Source of the DNA: Salinivirgaceae bacterium
GTDB lineage: Bacteria > Bacteroidota > Bacteroidia > Bacteroidales > SZUA-534
DNA: 52,417 nt
Assembly: GCA_017474765.1 (NCBI GenBank)
Contig: JAFVGW010000057.1
Span: 1-52,417, forward strand
Direction of reading: 5' to 3'
In this document: piece by piece, positions 39,044-48,454 of the stretch
Layout: each line of letters opens with the position of its first letter
How positions within the stretch are numbered: the first letter of the stretch is position 1
Notes under the pieces: generated by a model
What the model saw: only the letters and a program-made list of their open reading frames with translations
Databases searched by the model: none
Told to the model about the DNA's origin: nothing
Program-made: the position numbers and the translations under genes

Positions 39044-41956
39044 TTACTCAAACAATTGCATAAGGTCATCAACTGTCAGATTACCAAGCGGATTGCTGCT
39101 GGCAAAGAGTCCCGCAAGACGGCTCTTACGGTTCTGAAGAGTAATGATTTTTTCTTCAAGAGTACCTGCTGTAACAAACTTATAGACAAACACATTTTTT
39201 GTCTGCCCGATGCGGTGGGCACGGTCAATTGCCTGATTTTCAGCCGACGGATTCCACCATGGGTCAAGAATAAAGACATAATCGGCTGCCGTCAGGTTCA
39301 GACCCACACCGCCTGCCTTGAGCGAGATGAGGAAAACCCGCACTTGGCTGTTGGTTTGAAACCTGTCGATAACTTCCTCGCGATTGTGCGTGGAGCCAGT
39401 CAGTTTTGAATACCCGATTCCCGTATTTTTCAAATGCTCCTCGAAAATATTCAGATACTCAACAAACGAACTGAAAACAAGCACTTTGTGGTTCTCCGAC
39501 AAGATTGTTTCGAGCACTCTCACAACCTCATCGAACTTTGCCGACGGCTCATCGAAACCTGCCAACCTCGGATGACAGGCAATCTGGCGCAAGCGGGTGA
39601 GAGATTGCAAAATCAGTGCGGAATTATGATTTAAATTATTGTCAGTCAGACTAAGAAGTAATTTGTTTCTTACGATTGACTTTTCTGATTCATACAAAGA
39701 CTGCTGTTCGGGGCTCATATCGCAAATGCGTATCTGCTCGGTTTTGGGTGGCAAATCGCTGGCCACTTGTTCCTTGGTGCGGCGCAGAATGAACGGCTCC
39801 ACCATCGCCTTCAGCTTTATCACTCGACTGCTGTCGGGGTCTCGCTCAATAATCTGCGCAAACTCCTTACGGAAAGCAGTCTGACTGCCAAGCAAACCTG
39901 GATTTATGAAGTTCATCTGCGCCCACAAATCGGTTAGGCTGTTCTCAATTGGAGTTCCGGTTAGCACCAGTTTATATTTCGCCTTCAGGCTGATAACGGC
40001 CGCGTAACTCTTTGATGATGCGTTCTTTATGGCCTGACTCTCATCAAGAATAATGTAGTAGAACTGATAAGACGACAGCAGGTCGCAATCGTTGCGGACA
40101 AGACCGTAGGTGGTCACCACAACATCGTAGCCATTGAATTGCGAGGCATCGCGGGCACGCCCCTGCCCCACGTGCGCCAAAACCCTGAGCGACGGTGTGA
40201 ACCGCGCCGCCTCTGCACACCAGTTATGAATCAGCGATAAAGGCATAACAATCAGACTGACAGGTCTTTTCCGCACCACTTCGGGTACATCGAACAGCGA
40301 TAATTGAACCCCTTTGGGCGCTGTTGGAACCTCAACACTGAAACTATCTTTCGACGAATCGAGAAGCAGCGTTAGTGCCTGAAGTGTTTTTCCAAGTCCC
40401 ATATCATCGGCCAAGCAACCGCCAAACCCATTGGTTTTCAGCAATTTCATCCAATAGTAACCTGTGAGTTGGTAAGGGCGCAGATTGGCGTTCAGCCCCG
40501 CGGGCAGCGACGCCTTGGGCAGATTGCCAACATTGAACATATTGCAAAGCCTCTCCACTCCTGCCGCTTCAACACCCGATTCGTGCAGCAGTCCGAACAT
40601 CTGCCGCTTGACTGACAGTGTGTCGCCAGCAACGCGTCCAACCCTGAACAACTCAAAATAGCGAACAAACCACTCGGCAGGAAGCACAGCCACTGTGCCG
40701 TCGGGAAGTTCATACTCGCGGATGCCGCCCAAAATATTGCGCTGCAACTTCTGGAATGGGATTTGGAACCCGCCAACAGTGACTGTTCCACGCAAATCGA
40801 ACCAATCGTTGCGCTCTTCAGCCTTGATTGACAAACCAATACCACCTATATGATAACGTTTTTTTTCTGTCTGCCGCAATTCGAAACCAGCATTGGCGAG
40901 TTGCTCGACACGCTCTCCCAACGCCTCCACAAGGTTGTACATCGATTCGTCGCCAACAGCCGCGCCAGCATTCGACTCTTTGAAATTTATGTTGTCATTA
41001 GTCTGAAAACCAAAACTTTTCAAAAGTTCAACACACTCATCCTCATAATCGGTCTGCCGCATCATTTTCACGAAATTCACATCGTCGCCACTACGCTGCA
41101 TATCGACAAAAGCCTGCGTCTGATTCTCATGAAAAACCTGGCTCATTCCATATTGGAATTTCAGCGTCAGCACTGCATCACCCATGATGCTATAACCAAG
41201 ATTGAGCACCACCTTTGGCAGTTCGCGCACCACTTTCACACCAAACCCCGTTGCTCGGACATGGAAATTGCGAACGGCATTGAGGATAAACTTCTCAAAA
41301 TAAGCATTTTCAGTCTCTTTGCGGATATGAATGAAATCGTTAGTCAGAAATGGTGCGAACTTTTTGCTGTCGATGTCGAAAAACTGATATAAAACCTTGT
41401 TGATTACCACATTACATGGTTTCTCATCGGTAATCACCAATGCGGTTTTGCCTTTCAGTTTGTCGTAATGGTCGCCATGGTCGATGGCAATGCGGTAGCG
41501 GATTCCGTTCTCGTTGCGGTCGAACAGAAAAAGTGCATAAACACGACTGCCCGCAACCTTAATCTCATCGGCAGCATAAACCTGTGTGCAATTATTGTCT
41601 TTCTGGAAGATACGCAGATGTTGAGCCAATGCGAATTTCATCATCTTCTTCAGGCGAATCTCAATATACGGGCGTATCTTGCTGGCAATAAACTCCTTAT
41701 CAACATGACGCAAGAAGTCGGACGGCGGTTCTTTCGAGAAAAGCCTTGCCACATAGGTGTCCTCTATCGAGCCATAGAGACGGATAATCTGCTCATAATC
41801 ATCGCAATAGCCCGCAGTATCGCGGATGCTTATCGGCGAAGCCTTGTCGATGACCGAGTAGAGCGCATTTCCGCCCGACGGCGTGATGATGTACGGAACC
41901 AGCAGCACTCCGAATTTGCGGTGCTTCTCAACAACTATAATAAGTTCGCGCTGCAT
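39044..41956 (-). CDS. SNF2-family DEAD/DEAH helicase (RapA/HepA-like)
   Basis: A 970-residue protein from the Met at 41956; the longer frame to 42076 lies inside the SUI1-like gene and is not used. The N-terminal half is uncharacterised. The SNF2 ATPase core starts near residue 505: GGCLADDMGLGKTLQAL (motif I), IILDESQAIKN (II), VLTGTPIENSLTDLWAQMNF (III). The helicase C domain follows, with SLKAGGVGLNLTAADYVFILDPWWNP and QAIDRAHRIGQ. Such ATPases translocate on DNA to remodel protein-DNA complexes. Its ATG overlaps the TGA of the SUI1-like gene by one base, giving translational coupling. Confidence 0.93.
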   Translation of the reverse strand: MQRELIIVVEKHRKFGVLLVPYIITPSGGNALYSVIDKASPISIRDTAGYCDDYEQIIRLYGSIEDTYVARLFSKEPPSDFLRHVDKEFIASKIRPYIEIRLKKMMKFALAQHLRIFQKDNNCTQVYAADEIKVAGSRVYALFLFDRNENGIRYRIAIDHGDHYDKLKGKTALVITDEKPCNVVINKVLYQFFDIDSKKFAPFLTNDFIHIRKETENAYFEKFILNAVRNFHVRATGFGVKVVRELPKVVLNLGYSIMGDAVLTLKFQYGMSQVFHENQTQAFVDMQRSGDDVNFVKMMRQTDYEDECVELLKSFGFQTNDNINFKESNAGAAVGDESMYNLVEALGERVEQLANAGFELRQTEKKRYHIGGIGLSIKAEERNDWFDLRGTVTVGGFQIPFQKLQRNILGGIREYELPDGTVAVLPAEWFVRYFELFRVGRVAGDTLSVKRQMFGLLHESGVEAAGVERLCNMFNVGNLPKASLPAGLNANLRPYQLTGYYWMKLLKTNGFGGCLADDMGLGKTLQALTLLLDSSKDSFSVEVPTAPKGVQLSLFDVPEVVRKRPVSLIVMPLSLIHNWCAEAARFTPSLRVLAHVGQGRARDASQFNGYDVVVTTYGLVRNDCDLLSSYQFYYIILDESQAIKNASSKSYAAVISLKAKYKLVLTGTPIENSLTDLWAQMNFINPGLLGSQTAFRKEFAQIIERDPDSSRVIKLKAMVEPFILRRTKEQVASDLPPKTEQIRICDMSPEQQSLYESEKSIVRNKLLLSLTDNNLNHNSALILQSLTRLRQIACHPRLAGFDEPSAKFDEVVRVLETILSENHKVLVFSSFVEYLNIFEEHLKNTGIGYSKLTGSTHNREEVIDRFQTNSQVRVFLISLKAGGVGLNLTAADYVFILDPWWNPSAENQAIDRAHRIGQTKNVFVYKFVTAGTLEEKIITLQNRKSRLAGLFASSNPLGNLTVDDLMQLFE

Positions 41957-42321
41957 CAGTTTCCGCCCGACATTTTCACCTTGTAACCAGCCTGAACCAG
42001 CAAATCGTAAACCTTCTGCTTGAATTCGCCTTGAATCAGAATCTCGCCGTCTTTCGACGAACCTCCTACTCCACACTTGTTTTTCAGCATCTTGGCCAAA
42101 TCCTTCAAATCATCGTCGGTACCCACAAAGCCTTGCACGAGCGTAACGGTTTTCCCTGCGCGCTGCTTGCGGTCGATGCTGACCTTCAGGTTCTGACGCG
42201 ACGGTTCAAGTGTCTCTGGTTCAGACTCTTCGCCAGTGTCATAAACAAAATCGGGATTGGTTGAATAGACCACATTCAAGCGGTCTTTCCAATCGTTACT
42301 TGCGCTATTTTTCTTTCCCAT
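41956..42321 (-). CDS. SUI1/eIF1-like translation factor (YciH family)
   Basis: A 121-residue protein with an extended N-terminus and a C-terminal SUI1 domain. KTVTLVQGFVGTDDDLKDLAKMLKNKCGVGGSSKDGEI is the defining segment, then IQGEFKQKVYDLLVQAGY. The family binds the 30S subunit and is related to eukaryotic eIF1, which checks start-codon selection. It is the first gene of a two-gene unit with the SNF2 helicase, sharing one base. Confidence 0.93.
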   Translation of the reverse strand: MGKKNSASNDWKDRLNVVYSTNPDFVYDTGEESEPETLEPSRQNLKVSIDRKQRAGKTVTLVQGFVGTDDDLKDLAKMLKNKCGVGGSSKDGEILIQGEFKQKVYDLLVQAGYKVKMSGGN

Positions 42322-42632
42322 CTGAATTTCAAATTAGATTTTTCAGTCCTCCGAAAGTTGGCGAAGATACACAACAAACACCATTTGCAAGTCATGGTCC
42401 GAGATAATTTCCAAAAAACACTGATTTTTTCAGCCGACAGCCACGCCATCGTGTCATCAACGGCAAAATATCGGCTGATTATCTGCAATTTATAGCACAA
42501 AATCAGTCACTTCGGCATCCCACCAAAAATAGAACCACACTATTTTATATAAGAAAGGCATTCTCTTCAATTTTTGATATATTTGCCATCGGTTTTAGAA
42601 AAGTATATTTTTAATTATACAATTTTAATAAT
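42322..42632. other. 311-bp divergent intergenic region
   Basis: Apart from the aldolase -7 box at 42578-42585 I see no gene, repeat or structure here. The segment upstream of the SUI1-like gene has no exact TAnnTTTG box on the minus strand. Confidence 0.5.
42578..42585 (+). promoter_or_regulatory. -7 promoter box of the aldolase gene
   Basis: TATATTTG matches TAnnTTTG, 47 bp upstream of the ATG, with an A/T-rich leader ending AATTTTAATAAT. No -33 TTTG box was identified. Confidence 0.5.
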
Positions 42633-43625
42633 ATGGTAAACTACAAAGATTTAGGCTTGGTGAACACTCGTGAAATGTTTGCCAAAGCAGTTAAAGGCGG
42701 ATATGCTATCCCGGCCTTCAACTTCAACACAATGGAACAAATGCAGGCTATTGTTATGGCCGCAGTTGAGACCAAATCGCCTGTCATTATGCAGGTATCG
42801 AAAGGCGCTCGCAACTACGCCAACGGCACCATCCTTCGCAACCTGGCAAAGGGCGCCGTTGAGTACGCTAAAGAACTTGGCTGCCCCAATCCGCAGATTG
42901 TTCTTCACCTTGACCACGGCGACAGCTTCGAGCTCTGCAAGGACTGCATCGACAACGGTTTCTCATCAGTTATGATTGACGGCTCATCGCTGCCATACGA
43001 AGAGAACATAAAGTTGACAAAGAAGGTTGTTGAATACGCTCATCAATTCGATGTTACCGTTGAGGCTGAGCTTGGCGTTTTGGCTGGTGTTGAAGACGAA
43101 GTTTCGGCTGCTGAATCACACTACACAAAACCTGAAGAGGTTGTGGATTTCGCCACTCGCACAGGCTGCGATTCGCTGGCCATCTCAATCGGCACATCGC
43201 ACGGCGCACACAAGTTCACACCTGAACAGTGCACTAAAGTAAATGGCGTTCTTGTTCCGCCCCCGTTGGCATTCGACGTTCTTCACGAAATCGAGAAAAA
43301 ACTTCCTGGCTTTCCAATCGTTCTGCACGGCTCATCGTCGGTTCCGCAGGAAGAGGTTGAGACCATTAACAAATATGGTGGCAAACTTGAAGCCGCTATC
43401 GGTATTCCTGAAGAGCAACTTCGCGAGGCTGCGAAGTCGGCTGTTTGCAAAATTAACATCGACTCTGACTCTCGCCTGGCTATGACCGCCGCTATCCGCA
43501 AATATCTTGCCGAGAACCCGTCGCACTTCGACCCGCGTCAGTATCTGAAACCTGCCCGCGAGAATATGAAGAAAATGTACATCCACAAGATTGTCAACGT
43601 TTTGGGCAGCGACAACAAATTGTAA
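42633..43625 (+). CDS. fbaA: Class II fructose-1,6-bisphosphate aldolase
   Basis: A 330-residue zinc-dependent glycolytic enzyme that splits fructose-1,6-bisphosphate into DHAP and glyceraldehyde-3-phosphate. It has AIPAFNFNTMEQMQA, the zinc-binding IVLHLDHGD (His and Asp), SVMIDGSSLPYEEN, EAELGVLAG and SIGTSHGAHKF (zinc His), and VLHGSSSVPQE. Length and motif order fit the family. It stands alone between its own promoter and a terminator. Codon use looks biased as for a highly expressed gene. Confidence 0.97.
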   Translation: MVNYKDLGLVNTREMFAKAVKGGYAIPAFNFNTMEQMQAIVMAAVETKSPVIMQVSKGARNYANGTILRNLAKGAVEYAKELGCPNPQIVLHLDHGDSFELCKDCIDNGFSSVMIDGSSLPYEENIKLTKKVVEYAHQFDVTVEAELGVLAGVEDEVSAAESHYTKPEEVVDFATRTGCDSLAISIGTSHGAHKFTPEQCTKVNGVLVPPPLAFDVLHEIEKKLPGFPIVLHGSSSVPQEEVETINKYGGKLEAAIGIPEEQLREAAKSAVCKINIDSDSRLAMTAAIRKYLAENPSHFDPRQYLKPARENMKKMYIHKIVNVLGSDNKL

Positions 43626-43645
43626 TCACGCTTCCGCGATATAAG

Positions 43646-43677
43646 AAAAGCGAATTCCGAAAGGGATTCGCTTTTTT
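43646..43677 (+). terminator. Intrinsic terminator of the aldolase gene
   Basis: AAGCGAATTCC and GGGATTCGCTT form an 11-bp stem with a GAAA tetraloop, preceded by A's and followed by T6. It lies 20 bp after the stop. The symmetric A and T runs could also stop transcription from the minus strand. Confidence 0.9.
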
Positions 43678-43720
43678 GTTGGGGTATTAGTTCTGCGTTT
43701 GCTTACAGTCAAGGCTGATT

Positions 43721-45271
43721 TCACCCGACAACCCACTCCGTCAGGTTGCGCTCGATGGTGCTGAAGCTGGCGCCGATTTTTACAATGCGCTTACCTGGGG
43801 CGCTGATTCGGGCGGAATATTTCTTCTCGTCAATCTGTGCAAGGGCTTCGGCAGCCGATTGGTCGCGCTTGCATTCGATAATGTAGGCGCATTCTTTGGT
43901 CTCAAAAAAGACATCGATGCGGCCACCCAAAACAGGAAATTCCACACTCACCGTGCGGCCCGTTGAGCGAATCATCAGGTAGAGCATATTGCGGAAGTTG
44001 GCCTCAATCATTTTCGGCTCGTTGCTCTCGAATGGTATTTGGCTCATAATAAATTGCATTTGCTGCATAAAGCCTTCAACGTCATTGGCTTGTACGTAAC
44101 GGCGCAGTTGGATAAAATCTGCGTCTAACTCATCGATTTTCTTCTCTGCGTATTCAACAATTAGGTACCGCACAAATCCTTCGGCCACTTCTTCGTTTGG
44201 AAATCCCAAACGGTAGACATTGTTATCTTGCTCGTAGCTTTTAATGGTGAGATAACCGCTTTGATAAAGCGCCGCCGTCACATTCTCCTCGCCATTGCCA
44301 AACGTTGCCATACTCTCGGCTGTGGCGGCAATGTCGTTGTTGAATTTTGTAAGGTCGAAATTCTTTTTTTTCAGAATCTTCACCAAGTAAGTCGGTGTGC
44401 CTGTGGCAAACCATACATTGTCCAACGATTTGGCACACAAAGCGCCCAGCAGACTGAACGGATTGTACACATCTTCGGTGTTCGGGTAAAAATGATAGCC
44501 GTCGTACTTTCGTTTCAGAAGCTCGTACATTTCGTCTTTCGTGACATTCATCACTTTGGCGAATTCCATCACTTCATCGTCGAAATATTCGTGCAGCTCT
44601 GCTTCGGTAATGCCACAGATGGTCGCATAATCCCTGCTCATCGATATGTCCTGCGGATTGTTGGCCGCGCTGAAAATCCCCAATTTGCCATAGCGCGTTA
44701 CTCCCGTCAAAAAAGCAAAACGGATGCTGCTGTCGGCACGTTTCATAACACCATAGATGCTTTGCAGCAGGGCGCGGTTGCGGTCTTGCTGCTCGGGCTT
44801 GCCGATGGTGTCGGTCAGTGGCTTGTCGTACTCATCTATCAGCAACACAGCCTTTTGGCCTGTCTGCTCTTTGGCGCGACTGATTACGCCATAAAATCGT
44901 TCCCCAAAATTCTTTTCGGCTTTGTTCTTCCCATATTTGTCTTCCCAACCGCTAATGGTGAGTTCGATTCTGCTATCAAGCGCGGTGGCATCAGTGTAGT
45001 CGGCAGCAGAAAAATCGAGATGGAACACGGGGTGCACTGTCCAATCCTTTTCCAAACGCTCCATTGCAAGGCCGCGGAAAAGTTCTTTGCGGCCAAGGAA
45101 ATAGGATTCCAAAGTGGTGGTGAGCAGACTTTTGCCAAACCTGCGCGGACGGCTCAGAAAATAATATTCGCCCGAGCTGACAAGCTGGTAAATCAACTCT
45201 GTTTTGTCAACATAGACGTAGCCGCCTTCAACAATCTTCTCAAATGTCTGTATGCCTATCGGATATTTCAT
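43721..45271 (-). CDS. AAA-ATPase-like / PD-(D/E)XK nuclease-domain protein
   Basis: A 516-residue protein of the large Bacteroidota family with an N-terminal AAA-like domain (PF09820 type) and a C-terminal PD-(D/E)XK domain (PF08011 type). It has MKYPIGIQTFEKI at the start, a Walker-A-like LSRPRRFGKS (about 38-47), VLLIDEYDKPL and FAFLTGVTRYGK. A C-terminal nuclease-like site follows: GGRIDVFFETKECAYIIECKRD (Asp, Glu, Lys near 450-468). These proteins occur in many copies per genome; a role in mobile elements or defence is suspected but unproven. It lies alone, 219 bp from the type III restriction gene. Confidence 0.92.
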   Translation of the reverse strand: MKYPIGIQTFEKIVEGGYVYVDKTELIYQLVSSGEYYFLSRPRRFGKSLLTTTLESYFLGRKELFRGLAMERLEKDWTVHPVFHLDFSAADYTDATALDSRIELTISGWEDKYGKNKAEKNFGERFYGVISRAKEQTGQKAVLLIDEYDKPLTDTIGKPEQQDRNRALLQSIYGVMKRADSSIRFAFLTGVTRYGKLGIFSAANNPQDISMSRDYATICGITEAELHEYFDDEVMEFAKVMNVTKDEMYELLKRKYDGYHFYPNTEDVYNPFSLLGALCAKSLDNVWFATGTPTYLVKILKKKNFDLTKFNNDIAATAESMATFGNGEENVTAALYQSGYLTIKSYEQDNNVYRLGFPNEEVAEGFVRYLIVEYAEKKIDELDADFIQLRRYVQANDVEGFMQQMQFIMSQIPFESNEPKMIEANFRNMLYLMIRSTGRTVSVEFPVLGGRIDVFFETKECAYIIECKRDQSAAEALAQIDEKKYSARISAPGKRIVKIGASFSTIERNLTEWVVG

Positions 45272-45293
45272 CGCCGTATGCGTTTGCTTTTTG

Positions 45294-45324
45294 CAAAGTT
45301 AGCGATTTGTTTGAATTTCCGAAA
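45294..45324 (-). promoter_or_regulatory. Promoter of the AAA/PD-(D/E)XK gene
   Basis: The minus strand reads TTTC (45324-45321), 19 bp, TAACTTTG (45301-45294): an exact -7 box and a one-mismatch -33 box. The ATG follows 22 bp after the -7 box. Confidence 0.6.
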
Positions 45325-45341
45325 CTTGCTTTTGAACGCAG

Positions 45342-45359
45342 TCCCGATAGATATCGGGA
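45342..45359. repeat. Perfect 8-bp inverted repeat TCCCGATA-GA-TATCGGGA
   Basis: The two arms match perfectly with a 2-bp spacer, upstream of the AAA/PD-(D/E)XK promoter. It is followed by CTGTGCGA/ACACAGA-like sequence (45390-45420), which on the minus strand resembles the middle part of the composite repeats at 23407 and 27119. No T run is present, so it is not a terminator. Confidence 0.5.
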
Positions 45360-45490
45360 ACACTGATTGAACTGATTCGCGCAGATTTTTCTCGCACAGA
45401 CTACACAAAATACACAGATTTATTATTTGACGCAGTTGTGGCCGCCATTGCAATTCGAATCCGATGAAAAGAACAATAAAGCTTGGCTTT

Positions 45491-48442
45491 TCAGTCAATT
45501 AACCTTGCTAAAATATTTTTCATTTCTACATTGTTTATTTGCGTACGGAATTTTACATCAAAACCATCTAATTGCAGTTGTTCAAAAAACTTTTCGGCAC
45601 AGTCAATGCGAATTTGCTCCGTCGGGCGCAACGATGATTTTCCTTCAACTCCTTTGGTCTCAATAATTACATTCAATTCCTTTTTGCCGTCTTTGCGTTT
45701 GACAACATACATAAAATCAGGGCTGTAATTGTCTATAACTGTTGGAATTGCAATGCTGCGACGGGGAATTTTACCAAATACTATCACATCCTCAACATTT
45801 GCCAAAATGTTTTTCTTTTCCAATTCCGAATCGAAGGCAATGCTCTCATACAAATAATTTGCGGCGACTTTTCCTCCAACAACATCAACCCCTATTAAAC
45901 CTTGCGCTATCTCATCTTTCAAATTGCCGTTTATGTCTGTCAACGCAGTTTCCTTTGAATCGTAATGTGCTTGTTTATAATTCAATAAACCTTTCACATT
46001 TCCAATTTTCCAATCATTAAACTGGCTTATGAAATTTGCCATAGAACTTTCGTTGATTAGAGAATCCGAGAATGGTGGGTATTTCTTAAAATACTCAACA
46101 ACCTTATTGTGAACGAGTTTTATAGGCAGAGATGTGGCTTTGCTGATACGTTTTAGGAACTCATTGTAAGCAATACTTTTACCCATCATAAAATATTGTG
46201 CCCCAGCCTCGCTTACAATGCTTGCTTCGTTATCTTCCACCGACAACGCCTCTCGTTTGCTTTCTACCAATACATAATCAAAAGCGCCTTTCTCTAAATG
46301 AAAATCTGCTTCAATTTTCTTATTCAACTCATTCTCGAAAAATATCACATAACGCCGATTAATCTTCTTCCACAAATCTTTCAATTCCTCATATTGCTTC
46401 GCCCTGATTTTAACCATATTGGTGGCTTTCTTATTGCGGTCGATTACTTTAGAAGATTTAAGACCTTCGGCAGGCTTGAACTCTGGATAATTCTCGTAAA
46501 ATTCTGTTATATTGTCCGTTATGATATTTTTGTCCGTATCGACATATTGTTTTGTAAGAAGTTCAATAAACAATTTTGTTTTATCCGAATTCCGTTCTTG
46601 CGCCACTTTTTCCAATTGTTCTTCTGTGATTTTCAGCACAATAGCAGTAGACACATCTCCATTTATTTCTGCGACTAACCTGTTGGCAAAATCAGCCTCC
46701 TGAAAATCCACAATATAATTGAGAGTAAATTCCTCATTGCTGATACGGTTTCCAAACTCATCGACAGGCAGACGCAAACCGCGGCCAACTTCTTGAATTT
46801 TAGAATTTTCACTACCCGACGAACGCAATTTTGTAATAGTGAAAACATTAGGATTATCCCATCCCTCTTTCAATGTCCATTTCGAGAACAAGAAACGGCG
46901 TACATTCCAATTCCCATTAGAATCTTTAAAAGATAAAAGTTTCTTTTTATTTCGCAGAATATCATCAACTTCGTTTGCAATTGCCTCATCGCTGTCGCTA
47001 TTGTCTTGCGCAAAATAACCCGCCGAACACTCATTTATGTTTTCTAAACTGGCTTTCAGGAAATCGGAATAATCTTTCGAATTATTTTTCTCAAGTTCTG
47101 TTTTGATTTGTGCTTTTAAAAGTTCATTAAAACAATCACGCAGCCAGGCATTTTCGCCATTTTCATTGCCTCGGAACGACTGAATATCATCGATAAAGAA
47201 CAATGCCAAAGTTTTTATGCGTTGTGACCGATTGAAATTGATGCGCTCTGTTTCAAAATGACGTTCAATGGCTAATTTCATCATAGCCTCTTGATATGAT
47301 TGGGCAAAACAAGTAACACAAAATGCCTCGTTTTTGCGTTTGGTTTGTCCATTACTAAACTCAACAAAATCTTTTCCAATATTTTCAATGGTCAATTCCG
47401 CTATTTCTGGTGAAATCATTGCCAAACTGTCACCTTTAAATAATTTGTAACTTTTTGTTTGACTTTCTTTTACATAATTGAACGTTACTGCTGACTTGCT
47501 TTCAATAGATGTGAGTTTTATCAACTCATTTTTCTTGTCAGGACTATCAAAATGCTCTTTTGCAACACCTTTTATCAGATTTTGATTGAATGCCGTGCAC
47601 GAATTGAGATTGTATAGCAAATTCAGATAATCTTTTTTCACGACTTTGTTTTTGCCTTTGCCTTCGGTTATTTCAGGGAATGTAGCCCCAAAACGAATAA
47701 TACATTGAGGGCTAATCTGTTCGATTATGTTTTTGTATGCCTTTTGGTTACGAGAGAAACGGTGAGGTTCATCAATAATCACAAATGGGTGTGCGGCTTT
47801 CATAGCATCAAGTGGACGGTAAAAACCTTGTACTCCGAAATCATAGTCGTTGCGGGTGAGCAAATTACCATTGGTGAGCAATTGCGAATTAACAAGCAAA
47901 ACAAATATTTGTGTGTTTGTTTGATGCGAACCGTTAACAAAATCTCGCACAACCGAAGGAAAGAAACGCTTGCCTTTCTTTATTGTCATCGCTTTCAACA
48001 CACACAAATCTATTTCCGCATTATAGCCGCAAGTATTAGAAAAGTGCCTTCTTACGTCACTATCCCCCAAAAATGCTTTTGCACCTTCTTTAATGGCAAG
48101 AGAAGGAACGGCAACAATGAATTTATTGACACCGTAACGCTTATGTAACTCATACATAGTATGAGCATAAACATAGGTTTTGCCTGTTCCCGTTTCCATT
48201 TTTATATCGATGTTTAAGCAATCGGCGCCAACAATCTGCCGACGATATTCTCCATCCACATTATATTTTCCGTCGTTTTGTATAGTTCGAATATTTTCGG
48301 CTAGCCTAGTATCTGTCAAATCAATTTGTGGACACTCATACAATTGAGTGGGTTCATTGATACGCACGTTTTCAAAAACTTTCACAATGGCATCAACTGC
48401 ACGTTGCTGGTGTTCCAGTCCTGATTGATATTTTATTTCCAT
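45491..48442 (-). CDS. Type III restriction enzyme, Res (helicase-nuclease) subunit
   Basis: A 983-residue SF2 ATPase that translocates on DNA with Mod and cuts downstream of unmethylated sites. It has motif I ETGTGKTYVYAH (Lys88), motif II VIIDEPHRF (DEPH), KWTLKEGWDNPNVFTITKL and QEVGRGLRLPVDEFGNR (motif VI). The C-terminal endonuclease site is SPDFMYVVKRKDGKKELNVI followed by ETKG near residue 927, giving the PD-x(n)-ExK pattern. All expected parts are present, so the subunit looks intact. It starts 12 bp after mod on the same strand. Confidence 0.95.
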   Translation of the reverse strand: MEIKYQSGLEHQQRAVDAIVKVFENVRINEPTQLYECPQIDLTDTRLAENIRTIQNDGKYNVDGEYRRQIVGADCLNIDIKMETGTGKTYVYAHTMYELHKRYGVNKFIVAVPSLAIKEGAKAFLGDSDVRRHFSNTCGYNAEIDLCVLKAMTIKKGKRFFPSVVRDFVNGSHQTNTQIFVLLVNSQLLTNGNLLTRNDYDFGVQGFYRPLDAMKAAHPFVIIDEPHRFSRNQKAYKNIIEQISPQCIIRFGATFPEITEGKGKNKVVKKDYLNLLYNLNSCTAFNQNLIKGVAKEHFDSPDKKNELIKLTSIESKSAVTFNYVKESQTKSYKLFKGDSLAMISPEIAELTIENIGKDFVEFSNGQTKRKNEAFCVTCFAQSYQEAMMKLAIERHFETERINFNRSQRIKTLALFFIDDIQSFRGNENGENAWLRDCFNELLKAQIKTELEKNNSKDYSDFLKASLENINECSAGYFAQDNSDSDEAIANEVDDILRNKKKLLSFKDSNGNWNVRRFLFSKWTLKEGWDNPNVFTITKLRSSGSENSKIQEVGRGLRLPVDEFGNRISNEEFTLNYIVDFQEADFANRLVAEINGDVSTAIVLKITEEQLEKVAQERNSDKTKLFIELLTKQYVDTDKNIITDNITEFYENYPEFKPAEGLKSSKVIDRNKKATNMVKIRAKQYEELKDLWKKINRRYVIFFENELNKKIEADFHLEKGAFDYVLVESKREALSVEDNEASIVSEAGAQYFMMGKSIAYNEFLKRISKATSLPIKLVHNKVVEYFKKYPPFSDSLINESSMANFISQFNDWKIGNVKGLLNYKQAHYDSKETALTDINGNLKDEIAQGLIGVDVVGGKVAANYLYESIAFDSELEKKNILANVEDVIVFGKIPRRSIAIPTVIDNYSPDFMYVVKRKDGKKELNVIIETKGVEGKSSLRPTEQIRIDCAEKFFEQLQLDGFDVKFRTQINNVEMKNILARLID

Positions 48443-48454
48443 AATGATTAGTTT

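Noticed and set aside
41957..42076. N-terminal extension of the SNF2 helicase by 40 residues.
   Set aside because: The extension overlaps the SUI1 domain in another frame and is Arg-rich without homology; MQRELI at 41956 follows the coupled stop.
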